A stretch of DNA of 64,000 nucleotides from Holophagales bacterium (GTDB taxonomy: Bacteria; Acidobacteriota; Thermoanaerobaculia; UBA5066). The position numbers and the translations under genes are program-made. The stretch covers positions 434,001 through 498,000 of the forward strand of contig JADKBZ010000003.1 of assembly GCA_016714815.1 (NCBI GenBank), in the 5' to 3' direction. The notes under the pieces are model-generated. The model was not told the origin of the DNA and searched no databases. It saw only the letters and a program-made list of their open reading frames with translations. This document shows positions 25,410 through 35,364 of this stretch, in pieces (positions within the stretch are counted from its first letter, which is position 1; every line of letters starts with the position of its first letter).

Positions 25410-28385
25410 GTGAAGAGATCTCATCTGGTTGCATCCGCAATCCTGGTCGTGCTGCTCTTCGGGGCGTTCACGGCCCTGTCCCAGGCCCTCCCGTCGGCGA
25501 CGCTGTCGGGAAAGGTGGCTTCTGACGGACAGGGGCTCCCGGGGGTCACGGTCACGGCAAAGTCCCCGAACCTCCAGGGGCTCCGGACGACGACGACGAC
25601 GCTGAACGGCGGATACGTCTTCGCGAACATCCCCCCGGGCGAGTACACGATCACCTTTGTCCTCTCGGGCTTCCAGACGCTCACGAAGACGATCCGGCTC
25701 GCGGCGTCGCAGGTCTCGTCGCTGGACACCGTGATGAGCCTCTCGGGCGTGACGACGGCGGCCGTCGTCACGGCGACCGCCGAGACGATCTCGGAGAGCC
25801 CGTCGGCCCAGACGACCTACTCCAAGGACCTCCTCGACAAGCTCCCCGTGGCGCGGACGCTGCAATCGGCCGTCGTCCTCGCGCCGGGCGTCAACAGCAA
25901 CGGACCCAACGGCGCGGTCACGATCTCGGGCGCCCAGTCGTTCGACAACCTGGTCACCGTCAACGGCGTCGTCATCACCGACAACATCCGGGGCACGCCG
26001 AACAACCTCTTCATCGAGGACGCCATCCAGGAGACGACGACCTCCACGGCGGGCATCTCGGCGGAGTACGGCCGGTTCACGGGCGGCGTCATCAACACGA
26101 TCACCCGCTCGGGAGGCAACGCTTTCAGCGGCACCGCGCGCGTCAGCCTCGCCAACGACTCCTGGCAGGCCCAGACGCCTCTGCCGAGCCAGCTCCAGGA
26201 CAAGGTGAACCCGACCTACGAGGCGACGCTCGGCGGGCCGATCTGGAAGGACCGGATCTGGTTCTTCGCCGCCGGCCGCCTTCAGGACACCACGGTGACG
26301 CGGCAGACCTCGGTCCCGACGAGCATCTCGTACCCGTTCGGCGACGAGCAGACGCGGCTCGAAGGAAAGCTGACGATCACCCCCTTCCAGAACCACACGC
26401 TCGTCGGCTCGTACACGGACGTCAGCGAGACGTTCACGAACTTCGGCTACGGTTCGACGCCCTTCTACGACCTCGCGAGCGTCTTCACGATGAAGCAGCC
26501 GAACTCGCTCGTCTCGGTCAACTACAACGGCGTCCTCACCGACAAGCTCTTCGTGGAGGCCCAGTACTCCCGGCGGCTCTTCACGTTCCAGGACTACGGC
26601 TCCTCCACGAACGACCTCATCCTCGGGACGCCCATCTACGACCTCGCCGCGGGCAAGACCTGGAACTCGCCCCAGTTCTGCGGGACGGGCTGCCCCGACT
26701 CCGACGAGAAGCGCGACAACGAGGACATCCTCGTCAAGGGAACCTACTTCCTCTCGACGAAGAGCCTCGGCTCCCACAACATCGTCTTTGGCTACGACAA
26801 CTTCGCCGGCTCCAGGTACGTCAACAACTACGTCTCCGGAAGCGCCTTCTTCGTCAACGCGACGGACAGCATCTACGACAACGGGAACATCTACCCCGTC
26901 TTCGACGGGTCGAGCTACCTCGCCTACTACCCGATCGTCGAGCCTCCCCAGCCGAGCGACATCCGGACCCACTCGGTCTTCCTGAACGACTCGTGGCGGC
27001 TCAACGACTCCTTCTCCTTCAACCTCGGAGTCCGGTGGGACAAGAACGACGCGAAGGACACCGCCGGCCTGACCCGGGCCGACGACCAGGCGTGGAGCCC
27101 GCGGCTCGCCGTGACGTGGGACCCCAAGGGCGACGGGAAGCTCCGCTTCGGCGCGAGCTACGCCAAGTACATCGGGGCGATCCAGGAGGGTGTCGTCGGC
27201 GACGCGACCGGCGCCGGGAACCCCTACACGTTCCAGTGGTACTACACGGGCCCCGACGTGAACACCGACCCCGACGCCCCCCTCGTCAGCACGCACGACG
27301 CGATGCGGGCGTTCTTCACCTGGTTCGGCGTCACCGGCTCGAACCAGATGCCGCCAGGTCCGTTCGACTACGCCAGCGCCCCTGGCATCAGCCGGCAGAT
27401 TCGCCAGAGCCTCGTCTCCCCCAATACCCAGGAGTTCGTCGTCGGCGTGAACGGCGCCGTCGGGACCCGCGCGTCCTACCGGGTCGACGGCGTCTACCGG
27501 ACGGCGGGCGACTTCTACGCCACCCGCCGCGACCTCACGACGGGTTCGGTGGCGGACGAGTACGGCAACGAGTACGACCTCGGGCTCATCGAGAACATCT
27601 CCGACCCGCTCAAGAGGACGTACGTCGGGCTGAACACGCAGTTCTCCTACAGGGCTCACGACAGCCTGAACGTCGGCGGGAACTGGACCTGGTCGCACAC
27701 CTACGGCAACTTCGTCGGCGAGTCCGCGTCGGGCGGCCCGTCGCGGTCGTCCATCCTCGAGTACCCGGAGTACATCCGGGAGAGCTGGGCCTATCCCACG
27801 GGCGATCTCGCGCAGGACCAGCGCCACAGGGTGAGGCTCTACGCCACCTGGGACGCCCCTCTGCCGAAGGCGTTCGGCGCGCTCGGCCTGAGCGGCATCT
27901 TCGCGTACGACACCGGCGTCCCCTACGGCGCGGTGGGGACGGTCCTCGAGAGGAAGTACCTCGACAACCCGGGCTACGTGAGGCCGCCGACGCGGGGCAC
28001 CTACTACTTCACGGCGCGCGACGCCTTCCGGACCCCCGACGTCACCCGGTTCGACCTCGCGCTCAACTACACCTACGACTTCGGGCCGGTCCAGCTCTTC
28101 GTCCAGCCGCAGGTCCTGAACGTCTTCAACGCCCAGGAGATCATCGGCGACTTCCGCTACATCAACACGACGACCGTCTCCTACTCGAGCAGCACGAGCT
28201 CGGGCCTTAAGGACTTCAACCCGTACACGACGGCTCCGATCGAGTGCCCGCAGACCGCGACCGCGGCCGAGTGCGAGGCTCTCGGCGCGAACTTCCAGAA
28301 AGGCGTGAACTTCGGCAAGGCGACGGACCCCCGCGGCTACCAGCTGCCCCGGACCTTCGTGGTCTCGATGGGGCTCCGCTTCTAG
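25410..28385 (+). CDS. Oar-like TonB-dependent receptor with carboxypeptidase-regulatory domain
   Basis: GTG 25410 starts a 991-residue protein with a signal peptide (ASAILVVLLFGAFTALSQA). Residues 30-105 are a carboxypeptidase-regulatory-like beta-sandwich (SGKVASDGQGLPGVTVTAKS, GGYVFANIPPGEYTI). The plug follows (SKDLLDKLPVARTLQSAVVL, NLVTVNGVVITDNIRGTPNN, TAGISAEYGRFTGGVIN, ITRSGGNAFSGTARV), then a large beta barrel ending in RTFVVSMGLRF with the usual terminal Phe. In Acidobacteriota such receptors form large paralogous sets and are thought to import oligosaccharides or peptides; ligand unknown. A second member is at 31641. Confidence 0.93.
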   Translation: MKRSHLVASAILVVLLFGAFTALSQALPSATLSGKVASDGQGLPGVTVTAKSPNLQGLRTTTTTLNGGYVFANIPPGEYTITFVLSGFQTLTKTIRLAASQVSSLDTVMSLSGVTTAAVVTATAETISESPSAQTTYSKDLLDKLPVARTLQSAVVLAPGVNSNGPNGAVTISGAQSFDNLVTVNGVVITDNIRGTPNNLFIEDAIQETTTSTAGISAEYGRFTGGVINTITRSGGNAFSGTARVSLANDSWQAQTPLPSQLQDKVNPTYEATLGGPIWKDRIWFFAAGRLQDTTVTRQTSVPTSISYPFGDEQTRLEGKLTITPFQNHTLVGSYTDVSETFTNFGYGSTPFYDLASVFTMKQPNSLVSVNYNGVLTDKLFVEAQYSRRLFTFQDYGSSTNDLILGTPIYDLAAGKTWNSPQFCGTGCPDSDEKRDNEDILVKGTYFLSTKSLGSHNIVFGYDNFAGSRYVNNYVSGSAFFVNATDSIYDNGNIYPVFDGSSYLAYYPIVEPPQPSDIRTHSVFLNDSWRLNDSFSFNLGVRWDKNDAKDTAGLTRADDQAWSPRLAVTWDPKGDGKLRFGASYAKYIGAIQEGVVGDATGAGNPYTFQWYYTGPDVNTDPDAPLVSTHDAMRAFFTWFGVTGSNQMPPGPFDYASAPGISRQIRQSLVSPNTQEFVVGVNGAVGTRASYRVDGVYRTAGDFYATRRDLTTGSVADEYGNEYDLGLIENISDPLKRTYVGLNTQFSYRAHDSLNVGGNWTWSHTYGNFVGESASGGPSRSSILEYPEYIRESWAYPTGDLAQDQRHRVRLYATWDAPLPKAFGALGLSGIFAYDTGVPYGAVGTVLERKYLDNPGYVRPPTRGTYYFTARDAFRTPDVTRFDLALNYTYDFGPVQLFVQPQVLNVFNAQEIIGDFRYINTTTVSYSSSTSSGLKDFNPYTTAPIECPQTATAAECEALGANFQKGVNFGKATDPRGYQLPRTFVVSMGLRF

Positions 28386-28413
28386 CCCGCGGAATCCTCC
28401 TCGCTCCCGGTCC

Positions 28414-28446
28414 GGAGCCCCGGCTTGGCGCCGGGGCTCCATTTTT
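28414..28446 (+). terminator. Rho-independent terminator
   Basis: GGAGCCCCGGC (28414-28424) pairs perfectly with GCCGGGGCTCC (28430-28440), loop TTGGC, followed by ATTTTTC. It ends the 25410 receptor transcript. Confidence 0.9.
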
Positions 28447-28494
28447 CGTAACGTGCCGCTCGGCCGGCGCCCCCGCCGCCACCGCAGGAGACCG

Positions 28495-30681
28495 ATGAAG
28501 AGAGCCACGACCCCGCTCGCCGTCGCCGGCCTCGCCGCGCTCCTGACCTTCGTCGGCTGCGCGAGGAAGCCCGCCGCGGCGCCGCTGACGTTCCCCGGCG
28601 CTCCCCTCGTTCTCGTCAGCATCGACACCCTGCGCTCCGATCACCTCCCCTTCTACGGGTATTCCGGGGTCGAGACGCCGGCCCTCGCGGCGCTCCGTAA
28701 GGACTCGATCCTATTCGAGCGGGCCTACTCGCACGCGCCGCTGACCCTTCCGGCGCACGCTTCCATATTCACCGGGAGGCTCCCGGCCGAGCACGGCGCG
28801 CGGGACAACCTGGGCTACCGGCTCAAGCCGGACGTTCCGACCCTGGCCGAGCTGATGAAGAAAGCCGGCTACGCGACCGGAGGCGCCATTTCGGCGGTCG
28901 TCCTCGGCGGCGGCACGGGAATGGGCCGCGGCTTCGACTTCTACGAGGACAGCGTCGAGCCGACGCGGACGCACGAGGCGACGGGGCGCGTCCAGCGGCC
29001 GGGCGACGAGACGGAGGCCCTTCTCGGCCGCTGGCTCGCTCCGGTGGCCGGAGGGAGGTTCTTCGCCTTCCTCCACCTCTACGAGCCTCACGCGCCGTAC
29101 GAGCCCGCGGAGGCCTTCCGCAGCCGGTTCCAGAGCCCATACGACGGCGAGATCGCGACGGCGGACGCGATCGTCGGCACGTTTCTCGAGCGCCTGAAGA
29201 AGGCGGGCGCCTACGACCGGTCGCTCGTGATCCTCCTCTCGGACCACGGCGAGATGCTGGGCGAGCACGGCGAGGACGAGCACGGCGTCTTCCTCTACCG
29301 GGCGGCGCTCCAGGTCCCCCTTCTCGTGAAGCTCCCGGGAAACGCTCTCGCCGGCTCCTCCGTCCCGTCCCCCGTGCAGCTCGCCGACGTCTTCACCACC
29401 GTCTGCACGGCGCTCGGGATTCCCGGGGCGCCCGCGATCCCCGGGAACGTCTCTCTCGCCGACCTCGCGCGCGGCGGGAAAGGGCCCGAGCGGCGGATCT
29501 TCGCCGAGACCGTCTTCCCGCGGACCCATTTCGGCTGGAGCGAGCTCGCCTCGCTCCTCGACGGACGGTTCCAGTACATCGAGGCCCCGCGGCCCGAGCT
29601 GTACGACCTGGTGGCGGACCCGGGCCAGCGGAACGACCTCTCGGGAGGGACGCCCGACCCGTTCCGCTCCTTCCGGATCGAGCTCGGGAAAAGGCGGGCG
29701 GCCTTCGAGGCCCCGGCCGCGGTCGACGCGGAGGAGAAGAAGCGGCTCGCGGCCCTCGGCTACCTGAGCACCGGTGCCGCGGCGGCCGAGGGGCCGCTCC
29801 CCGACCCGAAGGACACCATCGGGACGATCCGCCTCCTGAACCAGGCGGTCGCACGCCTCGAGTCGGGAAACCCGAAGGAGTCGCTCGAGCTGTTCGCGCG
29901 CCTCCTGGCCGAGAACCCGCGGATGGCGGACGTCTGGGAGCTCTACTCGCAGGCGCTCCTCGAGGTGGGCCGCGCGACGGAAGCGCTGGAGGCCCGAAAG
30001 AAGACCGTCGAGCTGTCGCCCCCCACGGCGACGCAGCCGCTGCTTTCGGTGGCGAACCTCTGCCTTCAGATCGGCCAGGTCGACGAAGCCGCCCGCCACG
30101 CCCAGCTCGCGCGCGACCGGGGGGACGCGGCCGCCGACGAGGTGATGGCCCGGGTCCTCCTCTCCCGCGGCGATCTCGCCGGGGCCGAGGCGGCCGCACG
30201 CACGGCGGCCGGATACGGAAAGACGCGCCGCAGGGCCCTCGTGGTCCTCGCACGGGTCCAGGTGGCGCGGGGCGCGCTGGCCGAGGCTCTGGCGACGACG
30301 GACCTGGTCGTCGGTGCGGCAGGAGACTCCGGCGTGAAAGCGCCGCCCCCGCTCTTCGGTCTTCACTCCCTCAGGGGGGAGATCTACGCCCGGATGGACC
30401 GTCCCACGGACGCCGAAGCCGAGTTCCGGGAGGAGATCCGGCTCTTTCCGGCGTCCATCGAGGCTCGCGTGGGTCTCGCCGTCATCTCCGTCACGCTCGG
30501 GCGGCCAGCCGATTCCCGGCGGATCGTCGCGGAGATGGTCGCGGCCGTGCCGAACGCGGATTCCTATCAGAAGGGAATGCGAACTCTCGCCGTGATCGGG
30601 GACCGCGCCGGGGCCGAGGAGCTCCGCCGCGAGGCGCTGAAACGGTTTCCGGCGGACCCGCGGCTGCAGCGGCTCCCCTGA
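28495..30681 (+). CDS. Sulfatase-like hydrolase lipoprotein with C-terminal TPR region
   Basis: ATG 28495, after GCAGGAG, starts a 728-residue protein with a lipobox (LLTFVGCARK). Residues 35-400 are an alkaline-phosphatase/sulfatase fold: LVLVSIDTLRSDHLPFYGYS, SHAPLTLPAHASIFTG, FLHLYEPHAPYEP, VILLSDHGEMLGEHGEDEHG. At the formylglycine position (Cys/Ser-x-Pro-x-Arg in true sulfatases) it has Thr-Leu-Pro-Ala-His, so it should not be a formylglycine sulfatase; phosphoesterase or phosphotransferase chemistry with Thr as nucleophile is more likely. Residues 440-728 form TPR-like repeats (VARLESGNPKESLELFARLL, EVGRATEALEARKKTVELSP). This architecture is frequent in Acidobacteriota. Confidence 0.88.
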   Translation: MKRATTPLAVAGLAALLTFVGCARKPAAAPLTFPGAPLVLVSIDTLRSDHLPFYGYSGVETPALAALRKDSILFERAYSHAPLTLPAHASIFTGRLPAEHGARDNLGYRLKPDVPTLAELMKKAGYATGGAISAVVLGGGTGMGRGFDFYEDSVEPTRTHEATGRVQRPGDETEALLGRWLAPVAGGRFFAFLHLYEPHAPYEPAEAFRSRFQSPYDGEIATADAIVGTFLERLKKAGAYDRSLVILLSDHGEMLGEHGEDEHGVFLYRAALQVPLLVKLPGNALAGSSVPSPVQLADVFTTVCTALGIPGAPAIPGNVSLADLARGGKGPERRIFAETVFPRTHFGWSELASLLDGRFQYIEAPRPELYDLVADPGQRNDLSGGTPDPFRSFRIELGKRRAAFEAPAAVDAEEKKRLAALGYLSTGAAAAEGPLPDPKDTIGTIRLLNQAVARLESGNPKESLELFARLLAENPRMADVWELYSQALLEVGRATEALEARKKTVELSPPTATQPLLSVANLCLQIGQVDEAARHAQLARDRGDAAADEVMARVLLSRGDLAGAEAAARTAAGYGKTRRRALVVLARVQVARGALAEALATTDLVVGAAGDSGVKAPPPLFGLHSLRGEIYARMDRPTDAEAEFREEIRLFPASIEARVGLAVISVTLGRPADSRRIVAEMVAAVPNADSYQKGMRTLAVIGDRAGAEELRREALKRFPADPRLQRLP

Positions 30682-30795
30682 GGCGACCCCTGTCGCAGAC
30701 TCCCCCGGCGAAGGTTGGGGAAAGCCCGCGAGAGGCGCCGCCCCCGCCCGGACCTCGCACGTAAGACGCCTGTTTTGAGGCAAATACGATTCCAG

Positions 30796-30822
30796 GTGAC
30801 ACCGGAATCACAAATATATAAT
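30796..30822 (+). promoter_or_regulatory. Promoter of the GntR-family regulator
   Basis: GTGACA (30796-30801) and a perfect TATAAT (30817-30822) are 15 bases apart, inside a strikingly AT-rich patch for this genome (about 30770-30835). The start codon 30835 is only 12 bases after the -10, so the leader is very short. Confidence 0.6.
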
Positions 30823-30834
30823 GTAGAGAACATC

Positions 30835-31521
30835 ATGCAAGTCCGAGCCGGCACCGAGCGTCACCGACAGCTTCGGCAGTGGGTTGCGGATCGGCTTCGG
30901 ACCGAGATTCTCGAGGGAAAGCGGCGTCCTGGCGACTGGCTGCGTCAGGAGAGCGTGGCCCGCGAGGAGGGCGTTTCCCAGACGCCGGCCCGCGAAGCCC
31001 TCAAGCAGCTCGTCTCCGAAGGCCTCCTCGAGCACGTGCCCTACCGCGGAATCCGCGTCGTCACCCTCTCTCTCGAAGACGCCGAGGACCTCTACGCGAG
31101 CCGGGCCGTCCTCGAGCCGATGGCAGCCCGCCACGCCGCAGCGGACATCACCCAGGAAGAGCTGAAGGAGCTCGCTTCGCTCCACGAGCGGATGCTCGCG
31201 TGCGAGGTCCCGGCCCGCCTCAAGGAGTACCGGGACCTGAACCGGCGATTCCACGAAACGATCATCTCGGCCTCGCGACGCCCGTTCCTCACGCGGACCC
31301 TCGGAAACCTCTGGTCCGCCTTTCCCACGATGCTCTGGAGCAACGTGCCGAAGATCGCCGTCAGCTCGGCGCCCGAGCGAGAGGAACCCGACGCCGAGGA
31401 GCACGCCGAGATCGTCGCGTCGCTGGCGGCGCACGACCCGGAGCGGGCGGCGCGGGCCATGAAGCGGCACGTCGAGGAGGCGGGGCGGACGCTCCTCGCC
31501 GCCATGAAGGCCCAGCCGTGA
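30835..31521 (+). CDS. GntR-family transcriptional regulator, FCD (FadR) subfamily
   Basis: ATG 30835 starts a 228-residue protein. An N-terminal winged helix-turn-helix (LRQWVADRLRTEILEGKRRP, WLRQESVAREEGVSQTPARE, ALKQLVSEGLLEHVPYRG) is followed by an all-helical FCD ligand-binding domain (LYASRAVLEPMAARHAA, NRRFHETIISASRRPFLTR, EEHAEIVASLAAHDPERAAR, MKRHVEEAGRTLL). The Asp/His pattern NRRFH, EEHAEI and KRHVEE fits metal-dependent FCD proteins. Regulators of this type respond to small organic or amino acids. It probably controls the downstream TonB receptor and cyanophycinase-like gene; it has no strong ribosome-binding site. Confidence 0.9.
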   Translation: MQVRAGTERHRQLRQWVADRLRTEILEGKRRPGDWLRQESVAREEGVSQTPAREALKQLVSEGLLEHVPYRGIRVVTLSLEDAEDLYASRAVLEPMAARHAAADITQEELKELASLHERMLACEVPARLKEYRDLNRRFHETIISASRRPFLTRTLGNLWSAFPTMLWSNVPKIAVSSAPEREEPDAEEHAEIVASLAAHDPERAARAMKRHVEEAGRTLLAAMKAQP

Positions 31522-31640
31522 GCGGCCGGCGTCCGCTCCGAACGACGCGACCACCGGGCCGGAGCGGCCTTTCGAGCTTTCGTCACGTCATCACGCGCTC
31601 GGGTACCGGCGGATCCGGCACCCCCAATGAAGGAGGAGTC

Positions 31641-34393
31641 ATGCCAAGGAAGGTCTTGATCGCCGTCGGAGTGGCCCTGCTGCTACTGCTCTCCATCGAA
31701 GGCCCGGCCTTGGCCCAGGGCTCCCTCACCGGCTCGCTGCAGGGCGCCGTGAAGGACGACCAGGGAGGGCCGCTTCCGGGCGTCTCGGTGACGGCCGCGT
31801 CGGCCGCGCTCGTGAAGGGGAAGGCGACGACGGTCACCGACAGCCGCGGGGGCTACCGCTTCCCCTCCCTCCCCCCCGGGACCTATCTCGTCGAAGCGGC
31901 GCTCCAGGGCTTCCGCAATGTCCAGCAGCCCGACGTTCGGGTCGGCCTCGGACAGGCGCTCGTCATCGACCTGACCCTGCGCCTCGAGTCGGTAAAGACC
32001 GAGGTCACCGTCACCGGAGAGGCGCCCCTCGTCAGCGTCGTCTCCAACGAGGTCTCCAACAACTTCGGCCAGGAGTTCCTCGAGAAGGCTCCCCTTCCCC
32101 GGAACTACTACGCCATCATCAAGACGGCTCCTGGCGTCAACCTCTACGGGAACGGCAGCGGCAGCTCCATCCTCGCCTACGGAGGCACGGACGCCCGCCA
32201 GAACTCCTACACGATCGACGGCGTGAACGTCGCCGATTCCGGCGGCGGCGGATACTGGATGCTCCCGAGCATCCAGTGGATGGACGAGATCCAGGTCAGC
32301 GGGCTCGGCGCCAACGCCGAGTACGGCGCCTACACCGGCGGCGTCATCAACGGCGTCACCAAGTCGGGCGGCAACGAGGTCCACGGCGGCCTCGAGGTCT
32401 ACTACCAGCCCGAGGAGTGGACTGCCGACAACGCCCCGGAGGGCTACGACGCCGAAGCCAAGTTCAAGTTCACCGACGTCGCCCGCGAGCATCGGCGGAC
32501 CGCTCGCCAAGGACAAGCTCTGGTTCTTCGCTTCCGCCGAATACTGGCAGCAGATCACGACGCCCGTCGGCGCCCTCGACTCCACCGATCGCAAGATCCC
32601 CCGCTTCCTCGGGAAGCTCACCTGGCAGCCGGGCGAGAGCACCCGCGTCTCCATGATGGGCGAGTACGACAAGGTGACCCAGGAGCGCAGGGGCATCAGC
32701 CTGTACACGCTTCCCGAGGCCTCCTACAAGCAGGACGGACCCAACGCGACGTTCGCCCTCAACGCGGAGCACCTGATCAACTCGTCGAACTTCCTCAACC
32801 TGAAGGTCACCGGCTACGACGGGGGACGACGCCCTTCCGTACAACGGCTTCGACACCCCGGGCCGCATCGACGAGGACTCCGGGTACGCCTGGGTCAATC
32901 AGGACATCTACAACCTCACCCACCGTCACAACGTGACAGTCGACGCCTCCTGGAGCCTCTTCAAGGACGGCCTCTTCGGCAAGAACGACTCCCACTCCTT
33001 CAAGATCGGCGGCTCCTACGAGGACGCCAGCGCCTCCGACGAGTGGCTGCGCAACGGCGGGTTCACCTACTACGACTATTCCGGGGACTGCGAGGGAGGG
33101 CTCGAGGAGTACTTCCAGAACCCCTCCTGCGGCCCCTACTACATCGAGCGGGGCTGGGGCGAGTACAACCTGCAGGGCCAGCAGAACGGAATCGTCCTCT
33201 ACGCCCAGGACTCCATGCGCCTCAGCCGCGTCACCGTCAACGCGGGCGTGAGGTATACGAACTACAAGGCCGGATTCAAGGAGGGGTTCGGCAACGCCGA
33301 CGTCTACAGCGTCGACTTCTTCGATCCGCGCGTCGGCCTCGTCTGGGACGTCTTCGGGAACGGCCGCTCGGCCGTCAAGGCCCACTGGGGCCGCTACCAC
33401 GGCGGCATGTTCACGTACCTCTACGACCGCGAAGCCTCCGGGAACGTCGCCGTCCCCGACCAGGACTGCTACTGGAATTACGACGATGAGGCGTACACCG
33501 ACTGTGACACGCCGACGTTCATCTCCGCCAGCATGGGGGAGGTCAACCACCCGTACGTGGACGAGTCGATCCTCACCTTCGAGCACCAGCTCGGCAAGGA
33601 CGTCTCCCTCGGGGTCGACCTGATCGACCGGCGTTTCCGCAGCATGATGGCCATGGTCAACGTGAACGACGACTACACGATGACCACGGCGCAGAACAAC
33701 CCGCTCACCGGCGGCGACCTGCCCATCTACATCCTCAACTCCCCGACCGATTTCGTCCTGACGACCAACAACGGTGCCTACCGCGACTACCAGTCGGCCA
33801 TCCTCCGCTTCGAGAAGCGCTATTCCCAGGGCTGGCAGCTCCGGTCCTCCCTCGTCTGGACCGACCTGAACGGCAACATCTCGAGCAACAGCGGGTACGC
33901 CAACGAGTACCGCGACAAGAACGGCTACACCAACAACGACGGCCGCCTGGCGCTCTCGTACAGCGAGTGGGAGTTCAAGCTCTCCGGCGCCGTCGACCTC
34001 CCCCTCGGGATCGTCGCCAGCGGCCAGTACACCTACCTTTCCGGTCAGTACTGGACCCCCTACGTCCGGGTCAACAGGGGCCTCGACTACAACAGCAGCG
34101 TCGGACGCGACATCAACCTCGTCGCTCGCGGCTCCGAGCAGTTCGACGACCGGCACCTCGTCGACCTCCGGCTCGCCTGGGGCCTGAAGCTCGCCGCCGC
34201 CACGAAGATCGAGCTCTCCGTCGAGCTCTTCAACGCCCTGAACAAGGGAACCGTCCTGGACAACTACAACCGCTGGGGCACCTACGATGCGCGCTCTTCG
34301 AGGAAGACCTGGACGAAGGCGAGCAACTACGGCGACCCCTACACCATCGAGTCGCCGCGGCAGATCCGCGCCGGCTTCCGCTTCATCTTCTAG
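31641..34393 (+). CDS. Oar-like TonB-dependent receptor (two frameshifts)
   Basis: ATG 31641 follows AAGGAGGAG. Order: signal peptide (ALLLLLSIEGPALAQGSL), carboxypeptidase-regulatory domain (GAVKDDQGGPLPGVSVTAAS, GGYRFPSLPPGTYLVEAALQ), plug (FLEKAPLPRNYYAIIKTAPG, QNSYTIDGVNVADSGGGGYW, GANAEYGAYTGGVINGVTKS) and barrel ending QIRAGFRFIF. Near 32485 the frame moves by one base (to GGPLAKDKLWFFASAEYWQQ), and near 32821-32826 it moves again in GACGGGGGACGAC, where an extra G in a five-G run explains the shift to GDDALPYNGFDTPGRIDEDS. Either the gene is a recent pseudogene or the consensus carries two indels. It follows the GntR regulator and precedes the cyanophycinase-like gene after a strong terminator. 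Confidence 0.85.
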
Positions 34394-34417
34394 CCCCCCC
34401 CACCCGGCACCTTCACG

Positions 34418-34450
34418 GGGGGGGCGGCCGAGAGGCCGCCCCCCCTTTTT
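34418..34450 (+). terminator. Rho-independent terminator
   Basis: GGGGGGGCGGCC (34418-34429) pairs with GGCCGCCCCCCC (34434-34445) around a GAGA loop, followed by TTTTT. It ends 14 bases before the next start codon. Confidence 0.92.
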
Positions 34451-34463
34451 CGTCGGAGGTCAC

Positions 34464-35327
34464 GTGATTCGACACCTCTCCCGCACCGCGTTCCTGACGT
34501 TCGTCTTCGCGCTGATCGCTGCGGCGGCTCCGGCCCAGACCGGCCACCTCGTCCTGATCGGCGGGGGCGACAAGCCCCCGGAGGTCATGAGGAAGTTCAT
34601 CGAGCTCGCCGGCGGCAAGGACGCCCCGATCGTCATGATCCCGACGGCTTCCTCCGAAGCCGACGCGGCGGCCTACTACGAGAAGCTCTTCCGCGAGGAG
34701 TACGGCTGCACGAATGCCGTCTCCCTCGACATCCGCAGGAAGGCCGACGCCGGGCGCGCCGACTGGACCGCCCTCGCCCGGAAGGCCCGCGGGGTCTTCT
34801 TCGGCGGCGGCGACCAGATCCGTATCACCAACGCCTTTCTCGGGACTCCCGTGGGCGACGCGATCGCCGCGGCGTACGCCTCCGGCGCCGTCGTCGGAGG
34901 GACCTCCGCCGGCACCGCCTGCCAGAGCGAGGTCATGATCACCGGCGAGGGCGACTTCTCCCAGATCCGAACGCGCAGCGTCGAGACCTGGCGGGGCCTC
35001 GGCTTCCTCCCCCCGGGCGTCGTCGTCGACCAGCACTTCATCCGGCGTCAGCGCGAGAACCGCCTCCTCTCCCTCGTCCTCGAGAACCCCGGCCTCCTCG
35101 GGGTCGGCGTCGACGAGGAGACCGCGATCTGGGTCCGCCCCGACGGCACCTTTCAGGTCCTCGGCAGGAGCGGCGTCATGGTGTTCGACGCCAGAGCCGC
35201 GGCCGTTTCCCGCCAGCCCGGCGACACCGGCCAGGACCTCCTCGGAGTCCACGCCCTGAAGCTCCACCTCCTCCTCCCCGGCGAGACCTACGACCTGGGC
35301 ACGAGAACCGTCGGAGCCGCCAAATGA
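34464..35327 (+). CDS. Secreted cyanophycinase-like peptidase (family S51)
   Basis: GTG 34464 after CGGAGG starts a 287-residue protein with a signal peptide (LTFVFALIAAAAPAQT). S51 features are clear: HLVLIGGGDKPPEV, VMIPTASSEADAAAYY, GVFFGGGDQIRITNAFLGT, the catalytic Ser in VVGGTSAGTACQSEVMI, GLGFLPPGVVVDQHFIRRQR and LGVGVDEETAIWVRPDGTF. Cyanophycinase releases beta-Asp-Arg dipeptides from cyanophycin; secreted forms exist in bacteria that feed on it. With a TonB receptor and GntR/FCD regulator upstream, use of an extracellular polymer or isopeptide is plausible. The exact substrate is unproven. Confidence 0.88.
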   Translation: MIRHLSRTAFLTFVFALIAAAAPAQTGHLVLIGGGDKPPEVMRKFIELAGGKDAPIVMIPTASSEADAAAYYEKLFREEYGCTNAVSLDIRRKADAGRADWTALARKARGVFFGGGDQIRITNAFLGTPVGDAIAAAYASGAVVGGTSAGTACQSEVMITGEGDFSQIRTRSVETWRGLGFLPPGVVVDQHFIRRQRENRLLSLVLENPGLLGVGVDEETAIWVRPDGTFQVLGRSGVMVFDARAAAVSRQPGDTGQDLLGVHALKLHLLLPGETYDLGTRTVGAAK

Positions 35328-35364
35328 CCAGTCCCCGAGCTGGCGCCACCCCACTCCCCGAAAT

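Noticed and set aside
28495..30681. Formylglycine-dependent sulfatase
   Set aside because: The Cys/Ser-x-Pro-x-Arg motif is replaced by Thr-Leu-Pro-Ala-His.
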